Origin: Leptospira inadai serovar Lyme str. 10
GTDB taxonomy: Bacteria; Spirochaetota; Leptospiria; Leptospirales; Leptospiraceae
Reading direction: 5' to 3'
Assembly (NCBI RefSeq): GCF_000243675.2
Contig: NZ_AHMM02000017.1
Span: 657,001-721,000 of the forward strand
DNA length: 64,000 bases
Shown here: in pieces, positions 42,140 to 51,759 of the stretch
How positions within the stretch are numbered: the first letter of the stretch is position 1
How the letters are laid out: each line of letters begins with the position of its first letter
Notes under the pieces: model-generated
The model's input: the letters and a program-made list of their open reading frames with translations, nothing else
Told to the model about the DNA's origin: nothing
Databases searched by the model: none
Made by a program: the position numbers and the translations under genes

Positions 42140-43093
42140 ATGGACGCCAAACGGGAAACTCTTTTGACTCGGCTTTTGACGGTTTTGACGGGAGCCAGCG
42201 AAGAAACGAAAGGATTTACGTATACTTTATTGGGTACCATCCTTTTTTCCTCCAAGGGCGTTCTCGTAAAGCTAGTATACGCTTACGGAGTGGATTCCAT
42301 AACAATTCTGGCGTTTAGAATGCTATTTGCGATTCCTTTTTTTGCATTCGTTCTCTATCGCGAATCGAATCGAACCGGCCTGACTCCCGTCCATTCCAAG
42401 GATTATCTTGCCGTAGTCCTTCTCGCTTTTATCGGATACTATCTGGCGAGTTTCTTCGATTTTTGGGGCTTAGAATATCTCTCCGCTTCGATGGAGCGAC
42501 TCGTTCTGTTTACTTATCCGGCGTTAGTTTTATTATTAAGCTTTTTATTCCTGGGGAAAAAGGCCCATTCGCTGGAACTATACGCGGTCGCGCTTACATA
42601 TGCCGGAATCTTATTGGCGTTTCTTCCGGATGCCGAGTCAAACGGTCAAAAATCGTTCCTGGGAGCCGCGTTAGTCTTCCTTTCAGCTCTGGCTTATTCG
42701 GTCTATCTGATCGGTAGCGGTCAAATGATTCCTAAACTAGGTTCCAGGAGATTTACCGCCTTGTTGATGCTTTGGTCCGGCGGATTCGTTCTTGTACATT
42801 TCTTTTTGAAGAAGGAAGTCTCATCCATATTTTTGCAACCCTGGCCGGTATATGCGTACGGCTTTGCCCTCGGATTCTTAACGACCGTTTTACCCGCCTT
42901 CCTGACTACTGCGGGCATTCAAAGAATCGGATCGAACAAAGCCTCGATTGCCGGAAGTGCCGGTCCGATTTTTACCCTGTTTCTTTCGGCATGTTTATTA
43001 AACGAAGAGATAACATGGGAAAATTTAGGTGGAACGGCCCTCGTTTTATCCGGAGTCCTGCTCTTAAGCAGAAAGAAAAAAATCGCAGTCTAA
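42140..43093 (+). CDS. EamA/DMT-family transporter
   Basis: 317 aa, ten predicted membrane helices in two EamA repeats. First repeat from LLGTILFSSKGVLVKLVYAYG, second from FLGAALVFLSALAYSVYLIGSGQ. The hallmark ASMERLVLFTYPALVLLLSF and GSNKASIAGSAGPIFTLFLS stretches end each repeat. Substrate cannot be told from sequence; drug/metabolite efflux is the family theme. Starts about 47 bp after the metzincin-motif gene. Confidence 0.88.
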   Translation: MDAKRETLLTRLLTVLTGASEETKGFTYTLLGTILFSSKGVLVKLVYAYGVDSITILAFRMLFAIPFFAFVLYRESNRTGLTPVHSKDYLAVVLLAFIGYYLASFFDFWGLEYLSASMERLVLFTYPALVLLLSFLFLGKKAHSLELYAVALTYAGILLAFLPDAESNGQKSFLGAALVFLSALAYSVYLIGSGQMIPKLGSRRFTALLMLWSGGFVLVHFFLKKEVSSIFLQPWPVYAYGFALGFLTTVLPAFLTTAGIQRIGSNKASIAGSAGPIFTLFLSACLLNEEITWENLGGTALVLSGVLLLSRKKKIAV

Positions 43094-43126
43094 ATAATTT
43101 CCGACAATTTCGATTATCAGTTTATA

Positions 43127-44239
43127 TTAAGAGAATTCTAAAATCGCCTTCGTTCCGTTGTCTTTAAGGATTTTTAAGCTGGCCTTAAGCTGTTTCGTTA
43201 GAATTTGTATTAAGGTAAATCCGGTCGTAGTAGGATTTTGCCATAGTCGGTCATCGGACATTCCCGCCCCCCAATCTACGACGCTCAACCGATACAACCC
43301 CCCTTCCTTTTGAATTTCGACGCTTACTCGAGCGTTGTTGGATCGGTCCGAACCGTGTCGTATCGCATTGGAAATCAGTTCGTTTGCGATCATAGCGCAG
43401 GGAACCGCACTTTCGATCGGTAAAAAAATTTTTCTTTGCGGTTCCACCACTTCTACGATTCCTTTACCGTATTTTTCGGAAAGGTTCGACGAAATTTCCC
43501 GGATGATTTGGGAGAAATCGATTTCACGGTAATTTTCGGTCTTATAAAGACAATTATGAACTTCCGATATCGCAATAATCCGATTCTGAAAATCCAAGTA
43601 CGGTTGATGGCCGGAAGCGACCGCACTGGAGTCCCGGTGTATGTCCGCTAATCCGGAAAGAACCTGAAGATTATTTCTCACCCGATGATGTATTTCCTTT
43701 ATTAACTCGTCCTTTTCCTGCACGTAACCGTGCAAGATCCGAACAGTCATGATTGAAATGGTGGTAAAAAGTAAAAAAAGGAATAAGGTATCCGTGAAGC
43801 TCGCCTCCGGGAGCGGACTTTGAGATTTCAACCAAAACGAACGAATCAATAGCAACCCGAGACAATAAACGGAGACCAAAATAGTCTTCGTTATATCGGA
43901 AAAATATAAGAAAAGAATAATGATAGTCGGAATACTGAATCCTTGGTTAACTCCTCTGGTCCCGAAAAGCCAACCGATGGTGATTCCGAGTAGGCTGAAA
44001 ATTAACGTTATATTTAATGCATATTGATATTTCTTATGAAAGAGGAACCAGATCGAAAAAACCGCGGAAATGGCGACCGTGAGAAACCCGGGACGAAACG
44101 ATCCGTTTTTGATCGCTATAAGATTCGCGATGATTCCTAGCGCGAGCACGAAGGCGTTGAAAACCAGAAGATGCAATGCCCTGTTCCGGGTCAAATAATC
44201 CCGGTCGGCGTATATTTTGTTAAACGAATCGAGAAACAT
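43127..44239 (-). CDS. Membrane sensor histidine kinase (HisKA_2 type)
   Basis: 370 aa. Six or so membrane segments occupy residues about 20-175. HisKA_2 follows, with phospho-acceptor His in KEIHHRVRNNLQVLSGL (about 185), then an HATPase_c domain with N box ELISNAIRHG and G box DWGAGMS. This class often feeds two-component or general-stress partner switching. It is followed closely on the same strand by nothing, and preceded by the SpoIIE phosphatase gene. Confidence 0.88.
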   Translation of the reverse strand: MFLDSFNKIYADRDYLTRNRALHLLVFNAFVLALGIIANLIAIKNGSFRPGFLTVAISAVFSIWFLFHKKYQYALNITLIFSLLGITIGWLFGTRGVNQGFSIPTIIILFLYFSDITKTILVSVYCLGLLLIRSFWLKSQSPLPEASFTDTLFLFLLFTTISIMTVRILHGYVQEKDELIKEIHHRVRNNLQVLSGLADIHRDSSAVASGHQPYLDFQNRIIAISEVHNCLYKTENYREIDFSQIIREISSNLSEKYGKGIVEVVEPQRKIFLPIESAVPCAMIANELISNAIRHGSDRSNNARVSVEIQKEGGLYRLSVVDWGAGMSDDRLWQNPTTTGFTLIQILTKQLKASLKILKDNGTKAILEFS

Positions 44240-44395
44240 TTCGGGAACCGACTTACTTACTTAATTATCGGAAATTTCTCTTTCTTTAATGAAAGGAAAC
44301 AAGTTATACGAACGACAACGCGGTATGCCAAGAATTTTTTCGATAGCAAGGAAAACGATAGGAACGTCGAAAATGGATCATGCTCGGCCTCGAAT

Positions 44396-46120
44396 TTACC
44401 CCTTTAGGTCCAAAACCAGCATCGCCATATCGTCGCCGAAAATACCTTCGGAAAACTCGAAAACGTCCGAAATCACCTGCTCGATGTATTCTTCAAGAGA
44501 TGCGATATTCCTATATTCCGAAAGAATAGCCTGAAAGCCCGGAAGATCCAGAATCCTGCCCTGCGAGTTAAAAATCTCATACATTCCATCCGAATAGAAC
44601 ACGATTCGATCTCCGGGCCTTAAGTCGATGGACTCGTTAAAATATTCGATCGAATCGAAGATAAGCAAAGGTAGATTCATTCCTTTTAGTTCGATCATCT
44701 CTTCCCCGCGAAAAAGCAGAATCGGAGGATGTCCCGCATAAGAATAAACTAATTTCTTTTCAAGCGGAAAGAATCTTGCCCATACGGCGGCAATATGATG
44801 CTCTACGACCATCGGCTTGAGATCGCTTACGAACTGTTGAATCCCGTCCGCCGGAGAAATTCCGGTCTTAGCATGATGACGAAAAGATAATACGGCCATT
44901 CCCGATACCATCGCCGACGATATCCCGTGACCGGAAACGTCGCCGAAAAGAATATCTAACACGCCGGTTTCATGCTGGATGTACGTGATGATATCTCCGC
45001 CGACCTTCTCGAACGGACGAAAGTAACTTTCGAATCGGTAAAAAGGAGAAGAAGGAAAATCGCGGGCGACTAAAGACCGCTGGGTTAGTCTGGCTAATTC
45101 CAGATCGTGATTCATTCTTTCGTAAAAATCGTTTAGATCCGACTCCTTTTTTTTACGGTCAAAGGCCAGCACAATCAGATCGGATACTAGTTTTAAAACG
45201 TAAATGTCCTCCTCCGTCCAAAATTTTCCGCCTTTACCGGAGTCAAAACCGATAAACCCTATTTCGGCGTCCTGGGATCTCAATCCTACGACGACTACTG
45301 CCTGAATGGAAAGTTTCGATAAGAATCTTCGCAAAGATTCGTTGGACGCCGGAATTTCATCCAACGAATTATAAAGCATATGGCCTCGGTTACCGATGAT
45401 TTCCGGATTGTCCTTTTGAAACTCCTCCGTGGATAAATTTTGGAGCCGATGCATCTTAGGTTCGATCCCGTCTTCGCACCATTCATGAGTGTTGGAAATA
45501 GTCAAACCCGCGTGGGTATATAAAAAAACGTAGGCGCGATCCGCATTACAGAACTTTCCCAACTGAGCCAATGCGAAATTGATCGCTTGGTTGGTATTTC
45601 CCGGATCGGTGCTTAAAAAGTTTCGAGAGATTTCGCTTAACAAACTTTCTAATTTAAGAGTCCTCTTTAACCTTAATTCCGCACCGCGAATTAAGGTCAC
45701 ATCCTTTTGCACTCCCCAGGCTCGAAGTAATTTTCCGTCCTCTACCACTCCGAGCGCCGTATTTAAAAAAAACTTTTTTAATCCTTTCGGATCTACTTCT
45801 TCGGATTCCGCATCGTGGATTTTATACCCCGAGCGGATAAATTCCAGAAGCCCGATACGACTGAAGCGATTTTCAAATGAATGGATATTTTTTAGAAGGG
45901 TTCCTTTTAGCTCTTCGGCGGTACGATATCCGTACATCCGGGCCAAAGTATCATTACAATGGGTTAATCTCGCGGTTTCAAAAATGATTCGGTATTGCTC
46001 TTCGACCGAGAGTCGGGTATCCACCGGATCTTCCAATTCGTAGCTCCAAATTCCTTCCGGTGCCCGAGTAAAATACCCCTCGATTCGCTCGATTTCATCG
46101 AGTCGTTTCCTGTAATCCAA
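44396..46120 (-). CDS. PAS-GAF-SpoIIE/RsbU-type PP2C phosphatase
   Basis: 574 aa, cytoplasmic. A PAS-like domain spans about 20-130 (NDTLARMYGYRTAEEL), GAF about 155-310, and a PP2C SpoIIE domain about 345-572 with EKVGGDII, LFGDVSGHGISSAMVS and FYSDGMYE metal motifs. Such proteins dephosphorylate STAS anti-sigma antagonists. The STAS gene near 7 kb is a conceivable target, but that link is unsupported beyond family logic. Confidence 0.9.
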   Translation of the reverse strand: MDYRKRLDEIERIEGYFTRAPEGIWSYELEDPVDTRLSVEEQYRIIFETARLTHCNDTLARMYGYRTAEELKGTLLKNIHSFENRFSRIGLLEFIRSGYKIHDAESEEVDPKGLKKFFLNTALGVVEDGKLLRAWGVQKDVTLIRGAELRLKRTLKLESLLSEISRNFLSTDPGNTNQAINFALAQLGKFCNADRAYVFLYTHAGLTISNTHEWCEDGIEPKMHRLQNLSTEEFQKDNPEIIGNRGHMLYNSLDEIPASNESLRRFLSKLSIQAVVVVGLRSQDAEIGFIGFDSGKGGKFWTEEDIYVLKLVSDLIVLAFDRKKKESDLNDFYERMNHDLELARLTQRSLVARDFPSSPFYRFESYFRPFEKVGGDIITYIQHETGVLDILFGDVSGHGISSAMVSGMAVLSFRHHAKTGISPADGIQQFVSDLKPMVVEHHIAAVWARFFPLEKKLVYSYAGHPPILLFRGEEMIELKGMNLPLLIFDSIEYFNESIDLRPGDRIVFYSDGMYEIFNSQGRILDLPGFQAILSEYRNIASLEEYIEQVISDVFEFSEGIFGDDMAMLVLDLKG

Positions 46121-46275
46121 TTCAATCCTCGCTCTTCCACTCTTGCCCCGGTGAGATTTTTCTTCTTACTATCGGCTTCTCGAGGCCGGGAATTCGAACT
46201 GTTTTTTGCCCGATCGAAGCAATTTGTCCGGGATCTCCGTATACTTATCCATAACAACCCAAGAGGAGTTTCCTT

Positions 46276-46413
46276 ATGAAAACAACGCACAAAATCTCGA
46301 TCAATCACGATAAAATCTCCGCATTGGCGGAAATCCTGGCGGATAAGTTAATCGAAGAAATTAGAAAAAAGGCCTTAGAAAAGAACCGAACGTCTCCCAA
46401 GGAAGCGGCGTAA
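46276..46413 (+). CDS. Small basic protein (45 aa)
   Basis: Short gene with GAGGAG about eight bases before the ATG. Encodes MKTTHKISINHDKISALAEI and a Lys/Glu-rich helix (EEIRKKALEKNR), ending PKEAA. No known family. Kept because of the good ribosome site and protein-like helix, but short length leaves doubt. Confidence 0.45.
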   Translation: MKTTHKISINHDKISALAEILADKLIEEIRKKALEKNRTSPKEAA

Positions 46414-46481
46414 GAGAATTTGAAAAAAACCGGTTGCAACGGACGTTTCCCACCCTAAACTTCGGATGTTCGGAGGTGGGA

Positions 46482-47087
46482 ATGTCCCAAGTTTTTTTTT
46501 CACGCAAGGTTTCCACGTGGATGCTTTTATTTATCGGTACGTATTTTTCTTTCGGCTGCGGATACAATACGATTCAAGTGCAGGACGAAAAGGTTACCGC
46601 CGCTTGGTCCGAAGTATTGAACCAATACCAAAGAAGAGCGGATTTAATTCCGAACTTAGTCAATACGGTTAAGGGGTATGCCGCTCAAGAAAAAGACGTG
46701 CTTACGGAAGTGTCAAGGGCCAGAGCCAGCGTAGGATCCATTCAAGCGACTCCGGAAATTCTGAATAATCCTGATCTATTCGCAAAATTTAATAAAGCGC
46801 AGGGCCAAATGACTTCCGCGCTTTCAAGACTGATGGTAGTAGTCGAAAAATATCCCGATTTAAAATCCAATCAGAACTTTCTCGAACTCCAGGCGCAATT
46901 GGAAGGAACCGAAAACAGGATTACGGTCGCGCGGAATCGATATATTCAGTCCGTTCAGGAATATAATGTAACTGTTAGAACCTTTCCTAACGTTATTACT
47001 GCTAAAATGTTCGGCTATACTCCGAAACCGAATTTTACCGTTGAAAACGAAGCGGAAGTTTCCAAACCTCCTCAAGTGAAGTTTTAA
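46482..47087 (+). CDS. lemA: LemA family lipoprotein
   Basis: 201 aa. GGAGG lies five bases before the ATG. Signal ends at F-S-F-G-C. The LemA core is clear: VTAAWSEVLNQYQRRADLIPNLVNTVKGYA, then FLELQAQLEGTENRITVARNRYI and FPNVITAKMFGYTPK. Coiled-coil envelope protein of uncertain function. First of three genes with the two TPM-domain proteins. Confidence 0.93.
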   Translation: MSQVFFSRKVSTWMLLFIGTYFSFGCGYNTIQVQDEKVTAAWSEVLNQYQRRADLIPNLVNTVKGYAAQEKDVLTEVSRARASVGSIQATPEILNNPDLFAKFNKAQGQMTSALSRLMVVVEKYPDLKSNQNFLELQAQLEGTENRITVARNRYIQSVQEYNVTVRTFPNVITAKMFGYTPKPNFTVENEAEVSKPPQVKF

Positions 47088-47098
47088 GCGGGATTTCC

Positions 47099-47977
47099 TT
47101 GAAACGATTCGGCGCCTTTTTTCTTTTACTAATTATATCGATTCCGATTTTTTCGGAACCGGTCTCTGTTCCCTCTCTCACTCGTAGAGTTACGGACCTA
47201 ACGGGAACGTTAAACTCGGAGGAAGTTTCTTCTTTAGAAAATAAATTAGAAAAATTAGAGGAAAGAAAAGGAAGTCAGATCGCTATTCTGATCCTTCCTT
47301 CAACCGGAGAAGAGACGATCGAACAATACTCCATTCGTGTCGCGGATGCGTGGAAGATAGGTAGAAAATCCATCGCAGACGGTATCATTTTCGTAATCGC
47401 CAAAGACGACCGAAAGATGCGTTTCGAAGTCGGTAGAGGATTGGAAGGGGCCGTTCCAGATGCGACCTGTAAAAGAATTCAAATAGAGTACGTCCGTCCT
47501 CTCTTTAAAGAAGGCAAATACTTCGAAGGAATCGATGCGGGAATCGATAAAATAATAGGGCTGATCGACGGAGAACCTCTCCCTGAACCGGATACCCATA
47601 CTTCGTTTCACGGTTCGGAAATAGGTTCGTCGGATATGACGATGTATTACATCCTTTTAGGAATCATCGCATTGTTCGTCGGTTTTGTCTTTCGGCGACT
47701 ATTTTCACCGATCCAAGCAATAGCGGCGACAGGTATTGCCTATTGGGTAGGTGGGGCGTTCGGCATTTCCTTATCCGCATTATTACCTATCCTTATAATA
47801 TTTTTCATTCTACTTTGGGTCTTATACTCGGCGATTAAAAGCGGTGGAGGCGGAGGCGGGTCTTCCTGGAGTTCTTGGGGTGGAGGCGGCTCGTCTTGGG
47901 GTTCCTCTTCCGACAGTTCAAGCTGGGCCGGAGGCGGTGGGGATTTCGGTGGAGGAGGATCCTCCTCGGATTGGTGA
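47099..47977 (+). CDS. TPM-domain protein with Gly/Ser-rich C-terminus
   Basis: 292 aa, TTG start placed just before a signal peptide (MKRFGAFFLLLIISIPIFS). The TPM/YgcG domain spans about 25-165 (LSSLENKL-type coiled start; QIAILILPSTGEETIEQYSIRVADAW; GRGLEGAVPDA). Two membrane helices follow (about 175-245), then a tail of Gly, Ser and Trp (SSWSSWGGGGSSWG). Twelve bases after lemA. LemA-TPM pairing is frequent in bacteria; role unknown. Confidence 0.9.
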   Translation: MKRFGAFFLLLIISIPIFSEPVSVPSLTRRVTDLTGTLNSEEVSSLENKLEKLEERKGSQIAILILPSTGEETIEQYSIRVADAWKIGRKSIADGIIFVIAKDDRKMRFEVGRGLEGAVPDATCKRIQIEYVRPLFKEGKYFEGIDAGIDKIIGLIDGEPLPEPDTHTSFHGSEIGSSDMTMYYILLGIIALFVGFVFRRLFSPIQAIAATGIAYWVGGAFGISLSALLPILIIFFILLWVLYSAIKSGGGGGGSSWSSWGGGGSSWGSSSDSSSWAGGGGDFGGGGSSSDW

Positions 47978-47983
47978 TATAAT

Positions 47984-48529
47984 ATGACTAAAAACACGTC
48001 TCGTTTTCTTTCACATGTTCGAGCGGGAATCCTAGATTCCTTCGGGATCGGCTCTCATGATTCATTAAGATTTACTTTATTAAGAAAATATCTTAGTAAA
48101 GAGGACCTAAAGGAATTAAAGTCGATGATCGCCGCTTCGGAATCGCAGCACAGAGGGGAATTAAGGCTGGCGATCGAGACTAAACTTCCCTTATTACAAG
48201 TTTGGTCGGGAAAAACCGCTCAAATGAGAGCGGTAGAAATGTTTTCTTTCCTACGAGTCTGGGATACCGAAGAAAATACGGGCATTTTAATCTATTTACT
48301 TTTGGCCGAGAAAAAGATCGTTTTGTTAGCCGATAGAGGCATCTATAAGAAGATCGGTCAAGAAAATCTGGACTCCATCGCGAATGAAATCAGCGAAGGC
48401 TTTAAAGAATCGAAATATAAGAAAAGCCTCTCTCATGGAATTCAAAAACTTACGGAGATCCTAACGAAACATTTCCCGGCCCAAGGGAAAAACCCGAACG
48501 AACTTCCCGATGAACCGTATATTGTCTAA
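47984..48529 (+). CDS. Second TPM-domain protein
   Basis: 181 aa, no signal peptide. A compact TPM domain is recognisable by the RGELRLAIETKLPLL core, MFSFLRVWDTEENTGILIYLLL and AEKKIVLLADRGIYKKIG, the counterparts of the first TPM protein. Starts seven bases after it, completing a LemA-TPM-TPM transcript. Probably cytoplasmic or membrane-associated through its neighbours. Confidence 0.88.
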   Translation: MTKNTSRFLSHVRAGILDSFGIGSHDSLRFTLLRKYLSKEDLKELKSMIAASESQHRGELRLAIETKLPLLQVWSGKTAQMRAVEMFSFLRVWDTEENTGILIYLLLAEKKIVLLADRGIYKKIGQENLDSIANEISEGFKESKYKKSLSHGIQKLTEILTKHFPAQGKNPNELPDEPYIV

Positions 48530-48605
48530 AACTTTAAAAATATCGTTTTCCGAAATTCCCTTGGATAATCGGATTCCCCCGGAATGAATCGTTAAAGCAA
48601 GACGT

Positions 48606-49484
48606 TTATTTTAGGGTTTCTTTAAAGAATTCGATTTGTTCGCGGATCGTTTGCTCGAACAAATTCCCGAAATACGGTTCAAAATGGCCCATATCCAAGA
48701 GAGTCGTTTTACATCGGGCGATTTTGCGGCTCGTCTTGATAGCGGCCTCATAGGGTATCAATGAATCTCCTTTTGCAATCTGCATCAAAACGGGAGCCTT
48801 GATTTTCTTCGCGTAGGCAGTCGGGCGATACGTAGGCAAAAGTAAACAGATCCTTGCCGGAGCCTCGTTTACCCAATTTGCGCCCTTCTCTATTAAACGA
48901 GTGTAGCCAAAATAGGAATCTTCCGTATTCATCAAGGCGAATGTCCCCGGATGCGCGACTATAGGAACCGTATGCGGAGAAAGGAAGAATAAAGACTTAA
49001 TTATATCGGATAATCCATGCAATAATCCTAATATTTGGTAGGAAATCGGAAAAGAGTTGGTTGTTGAGATTCCATCTACGAAAGGAACCTGAGAAACGAC
49101 CGCCTTCACGTCCGAACTCTTTGCCCCGACCACTAACACGTGACCTCCACCAAAGGAAGTTCCCCAAATCCCCAATTTTTCCCCATCCACTTCCTGCAAC
49201 GATTTTACAAATCGGATCGCTTCTAAAAAATCGTGCACATGTCGATACGGGTTTATAAGATTCCTGGGAAGTCCTTCACTCTCGCCGAAATTTCGATAAT
49301 CGAATAGAAAAACGGCAAACCCTGTTTCGCAAAACTTTTTAGCGTAGTCGGGTAAGCGAAACCTCCGCTCGGCCCCGATTCCATGACCCATGACAATGAC
49401 AGGAGGTTTCTTAATATCGGGCAGATATAGCGTTCCCCGGCAAATCGTCCCGTTGCTTAAAAATTCTTTAGGTACTTCTTTCAT
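48606..49484 (-). CDS. Alpha/beta hydrolase (acyl-transferase/esterase-like)
   Basis: 292 aa. Oxyanion motif VMGHGIG, nucleophile elbow GTSFGG with Ser110, and FDYRNFGESEG as in dienelactone-hydrolase-like and X-Pro-peptidase-like proteins. Likely Asp in AKGDSLIPYEAA and His in LDMGHFEPYFG complete the triad. No signal peptide, so cytoplasmic. Substrate unknown. Confidence 0.85.
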   Translation of the reverse strand: MKEVPKEFLSNGTICRGTLYLPDIKKPPVIVMGHGIGAERRFRLPDYAKKFCETGFAVFLFDYRNFGESEGLPRNLINPYRHVHDFLEAIRFVKSLQEVDGEKLGIWGTSFGGGHVLVVGAKSSDVKAVVSQVPFVDGISTTNSFPISYQILGLLHGLSDIIKSLFFLSPHTVPIVAHPGTFALMNTEDSYFGYTRLIEKGANWVNEAPARICLLLPTYRPTAYAKKIKAPVLMQIAKGDSLIPYEAAIKTSRKIARCKTTLLDMGHFEPYFGNLFEQTIREQIEFFKETLK

Positions 49485-49645
49485 ATTTCTTCGGTTTTCA
49501 TAACGAAGTGGACGTTTTTGTCCATCCGATGGAAATTACAAAATCCGGAAATCGGCATAAATCAAACAACTTTTATCGCTCTATATCATTTCTCATCGCG
49601 GGCAATAAAGCCCCCGAACGGAATTTTCTTCCCGTAAAATATAAC

Positions 49646-49990
49646 TCAGGTAAAAAGTTGATTTTGAATTTTTTTAGGCAAACGCTCGACGATCATGCGG
49701 TAAGAAGTACGAATCGATCTTTCCAAATCCTTCTTCTTCAGTAAATCAAGACGATTGCATCGGACCCATCCGCTTTTCGCTAAATACGGGGCCGGAATAA
49801 TGCCGGTCGTCGAAACGTATTCACTCCATTCTTCCGGAGGGACTTTAAAGGAGATCGTACCGTTTTCGAGACCGTACATGCAGTACATTTTATTGAAAAC
49901 GGAAAAAACCAAATTCGATTCCCACTTTACATCCACGGTCGTAGCCTTGAGGCTTTTACAAAATTCCTGTAATTGCTCGATCGATTTCAT
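49646..49990 (-). CDS. MmcQ/YjbR family protein
   Basis: 114 aa. Matches the CyaY-like YjbR fold: VDVKWESNLVFSVFNKMYCM and ISFKVPPEEWSEY, with AKSGWVRCNRLDLLKKKDLE. Family members bind DNA weakly in some cases, but no precise role is known. Located between the hydrolase and sufE, same strand. Confidence 0.82.
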   Translation of the reverse strand: MKSIEQLQEFCKSLKATTVDVKWESNLVFSVFNKMYCMYGLENGTISFKVPPEEWSEYVSTTGIIPAPYLAKSGWVRCNRLDLLKKKDLERSIRTSYRMIVERLPKKIQNQLFT

Positions 49991-50047
49991 TTTATTTACG
50001 TAAACGACAGGATCATCGAAGAAATCGGAAAAATCAATCCTTATATA

Positions 50048-50446
50048 TTATAAACTCTTGATTCGATTTACCATCGAATACAATCCGTTTCGACGACTCA
50101 TCGAAAGATGCTTATCCAAACCTATTTCTTTTAAAAAATCCAGGGAAGCGGATCGAATTTCCTCCCTCGTTCTACCCGAAAAGACCCGCAACAACAGAGC
50201 TATCATTCCTTTCGTAATGGCCGAATCGCTGTCGGCGGAAAAATAGAGTTTATGGCCTTTCTCCTGCGAAACGATCCAAACCCGTGATTGGCAACCCGGA
50301 ACTAATCTATCTTCGGTATGTAGTTCCTGAGGTAAAGGCGCAAGCGTATCTCCGATTTCGATCAAGAGTTGATACCGTTCCTCCCAATCTAAACATTCGG
50401 AAAATTCCTTTATAATTTCTTGCTGGGTTTCTTCCAAGTTCGACAT
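50048..50446 (-). CDS. sufE: SufE-family Fe-S assembly protein
   Basis: 132 aa. SufE accepts sulfur from cysteine desulfurase and stimulates it. The acceptor Cys52 lies in [11 protein letters not shown], and [17 protein letters not shown] is the family's hallmark helix. The length is normal. No other suf gene is adjacent in this window. Confidence 0.93.
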   Translation of the reverse strand: MSNLEETQQEIIKEFSECLDWEERYQLLIEIGDTLAPLPQELHTEDRLVPGCQSRVWIVSQEKGHKLYFSADSDSAITKGMIALLLRVFSGRTREEIRSASLDFLKEIGLDKHLSMSRRNGLYSMVNRIKSL

Positions 50447-50596
50447 TGCGAATCCTTATGACCTTCTCAATCTATCATAAAACCGGTAGGTTTAGTGGCA
50501 AAACAAAATTACTTTAGTTACGATCGTTCATGCTCTTCCGCATTTTTAAGCTGGACTCTAACAATATTTTGTAGAGGATTCGTTGCTACAAACGCT

Positions 50597-51610
50597 ATGA
50601 AAGTATTCGAAATCCAAAATCAATTCGGTATTGAAAACCTAAAAGTCAGTTCCCGTCCCGACCTCCAACCGGGTTTCGGTGAAGTCCTAATTAAAGTAAA
50701 AGCCTGCTCTTTGAATTATAGGGATTTTTTAATGATTACGGGAAAATACAATCCGCGTCAAAAACTTCCTTTGATCCCGTTATCGGATGGAGCCGGAGAA
50801 GTTGTGGAAATCGGCGCAGGAGTTACGAAAGCAAAAGTGGGCGATCGGGTCTGTGGAGTATTCTCTCAGGGTTGGCAAGCGGGGGAACCTGAATTGGAAA
50901 ATCTAAAGGAAACCTTGGGCGGTCCGTTAGATGGATTGATAAGCGAATACAGGGTTTTTCCGGAAACAGGTATCATTCCTTTTCCGGATCATCTGTCCTA
51001 TGCGGAAGCTTCCACCCTACCCTGCGCAGGTTTAACTGCCTATAATGCGGTGGTAACCTTCGGAGGATTAGAACCGGGAAAGACCGTCCTAATCCTCGGA
51101 ACCGGAGGCGTCTCTCTATTCGCATTACAATTCGCGAAAATGCTCGGATGTAGAGTAATCGTAACTTCTTCCAGTGACGAAAAGCTGGAACGAGCCAAAA
51201 GCCTCGGTGCGGACGAAGTCATTAATTATAATTCCAAAACGAACTGGGATCGGGAAGTCAGAAAAAAAACCTCGATGAAAGGAGCGGATCTAGTTATAGA
51301 AATCGGGGGTGCGGGAACTTTACCAAAATCGATCAATTCGACTCGTCCGGGAGGAACGATCGCATTAATCGGCGTAGTCGCCGGCGGAGGAGAAGCAACG
51401 TTATCGTTATTTCCGGTTTTAATGCAAGGAATCCGAATCCAAGGAATCATCGTAGGCAGTAAAAGCGATTTTACAAGAATGAATCAAGCGATCTCGTTTC
51501 ATAAGAGTAAACCGATCGTAGACAAGATCTTTCCTTTTTCGGAATTTCCAAAAGCATTGGAGTATTTGAGAGACGGGAAGCATTTCGGCAAAGTAGTGAT
51601 AGAAATGTGA
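50597..51610 (+). CDS. Zinc-less MDR (quinone-oxidoreductase-like) dehydrogenase
   Basis: 337 aa from the ATG chosen at MKVFEI, an MDR N-terminus. Motifs: [36 protein letters not shown], and the NAD(P) site [22 protein letters not shown]. The Cys/His ligands of catalytic zinc are absent at the usual place (NYRD instead of CHTD), so it is of the quinone-reductase type. An open frame extends 102 bases upstream without family similarity. Divergent from sufE. Confidence 0.87.
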   Translation: MKVFEIQNQFGIENLKVSSRPDLQPGFGEVLIKVKACSLNYRDFLMITGKYNPRQKLPLIPLSDGAGEVVEIGAGVTKAKVGDRVCGVFSQGWQAGEPELENLKETLGGPLDGLISEYRVFPETGIIPFPDHLSYAEASTLPCAGLTAYNAVVTFGGLEPGKTVLILGTGGVSLFALQFAKMLGCRVIVTSSSDEKLERAKSLGADEVINYNSKTNWDREVRKKTSMKGADLVIEIGGAGTLPKSINSTRPGGTIALIGVVAGGGEATLSLFPVLMQGIRIQGIIVGSKSDFTRMNQAISFHKSKPIVDKIFPFSEFPKALEYLRDGKHFGKVVIEM

Positions 51611-51759
51611 ATATTCAATTTTTCTTAACTTCCTCCCGAAACAGTTTCGGCCCGAGTTGATCCCTGCCGTTTTGCCCGCAAAGAATCGGCCCGCGCGAAA
51701 AAATCGACTCAAATTCCACGATGCTAAGAGTTCTGCGAAGGAAGCGTCGATTCTAGAAT

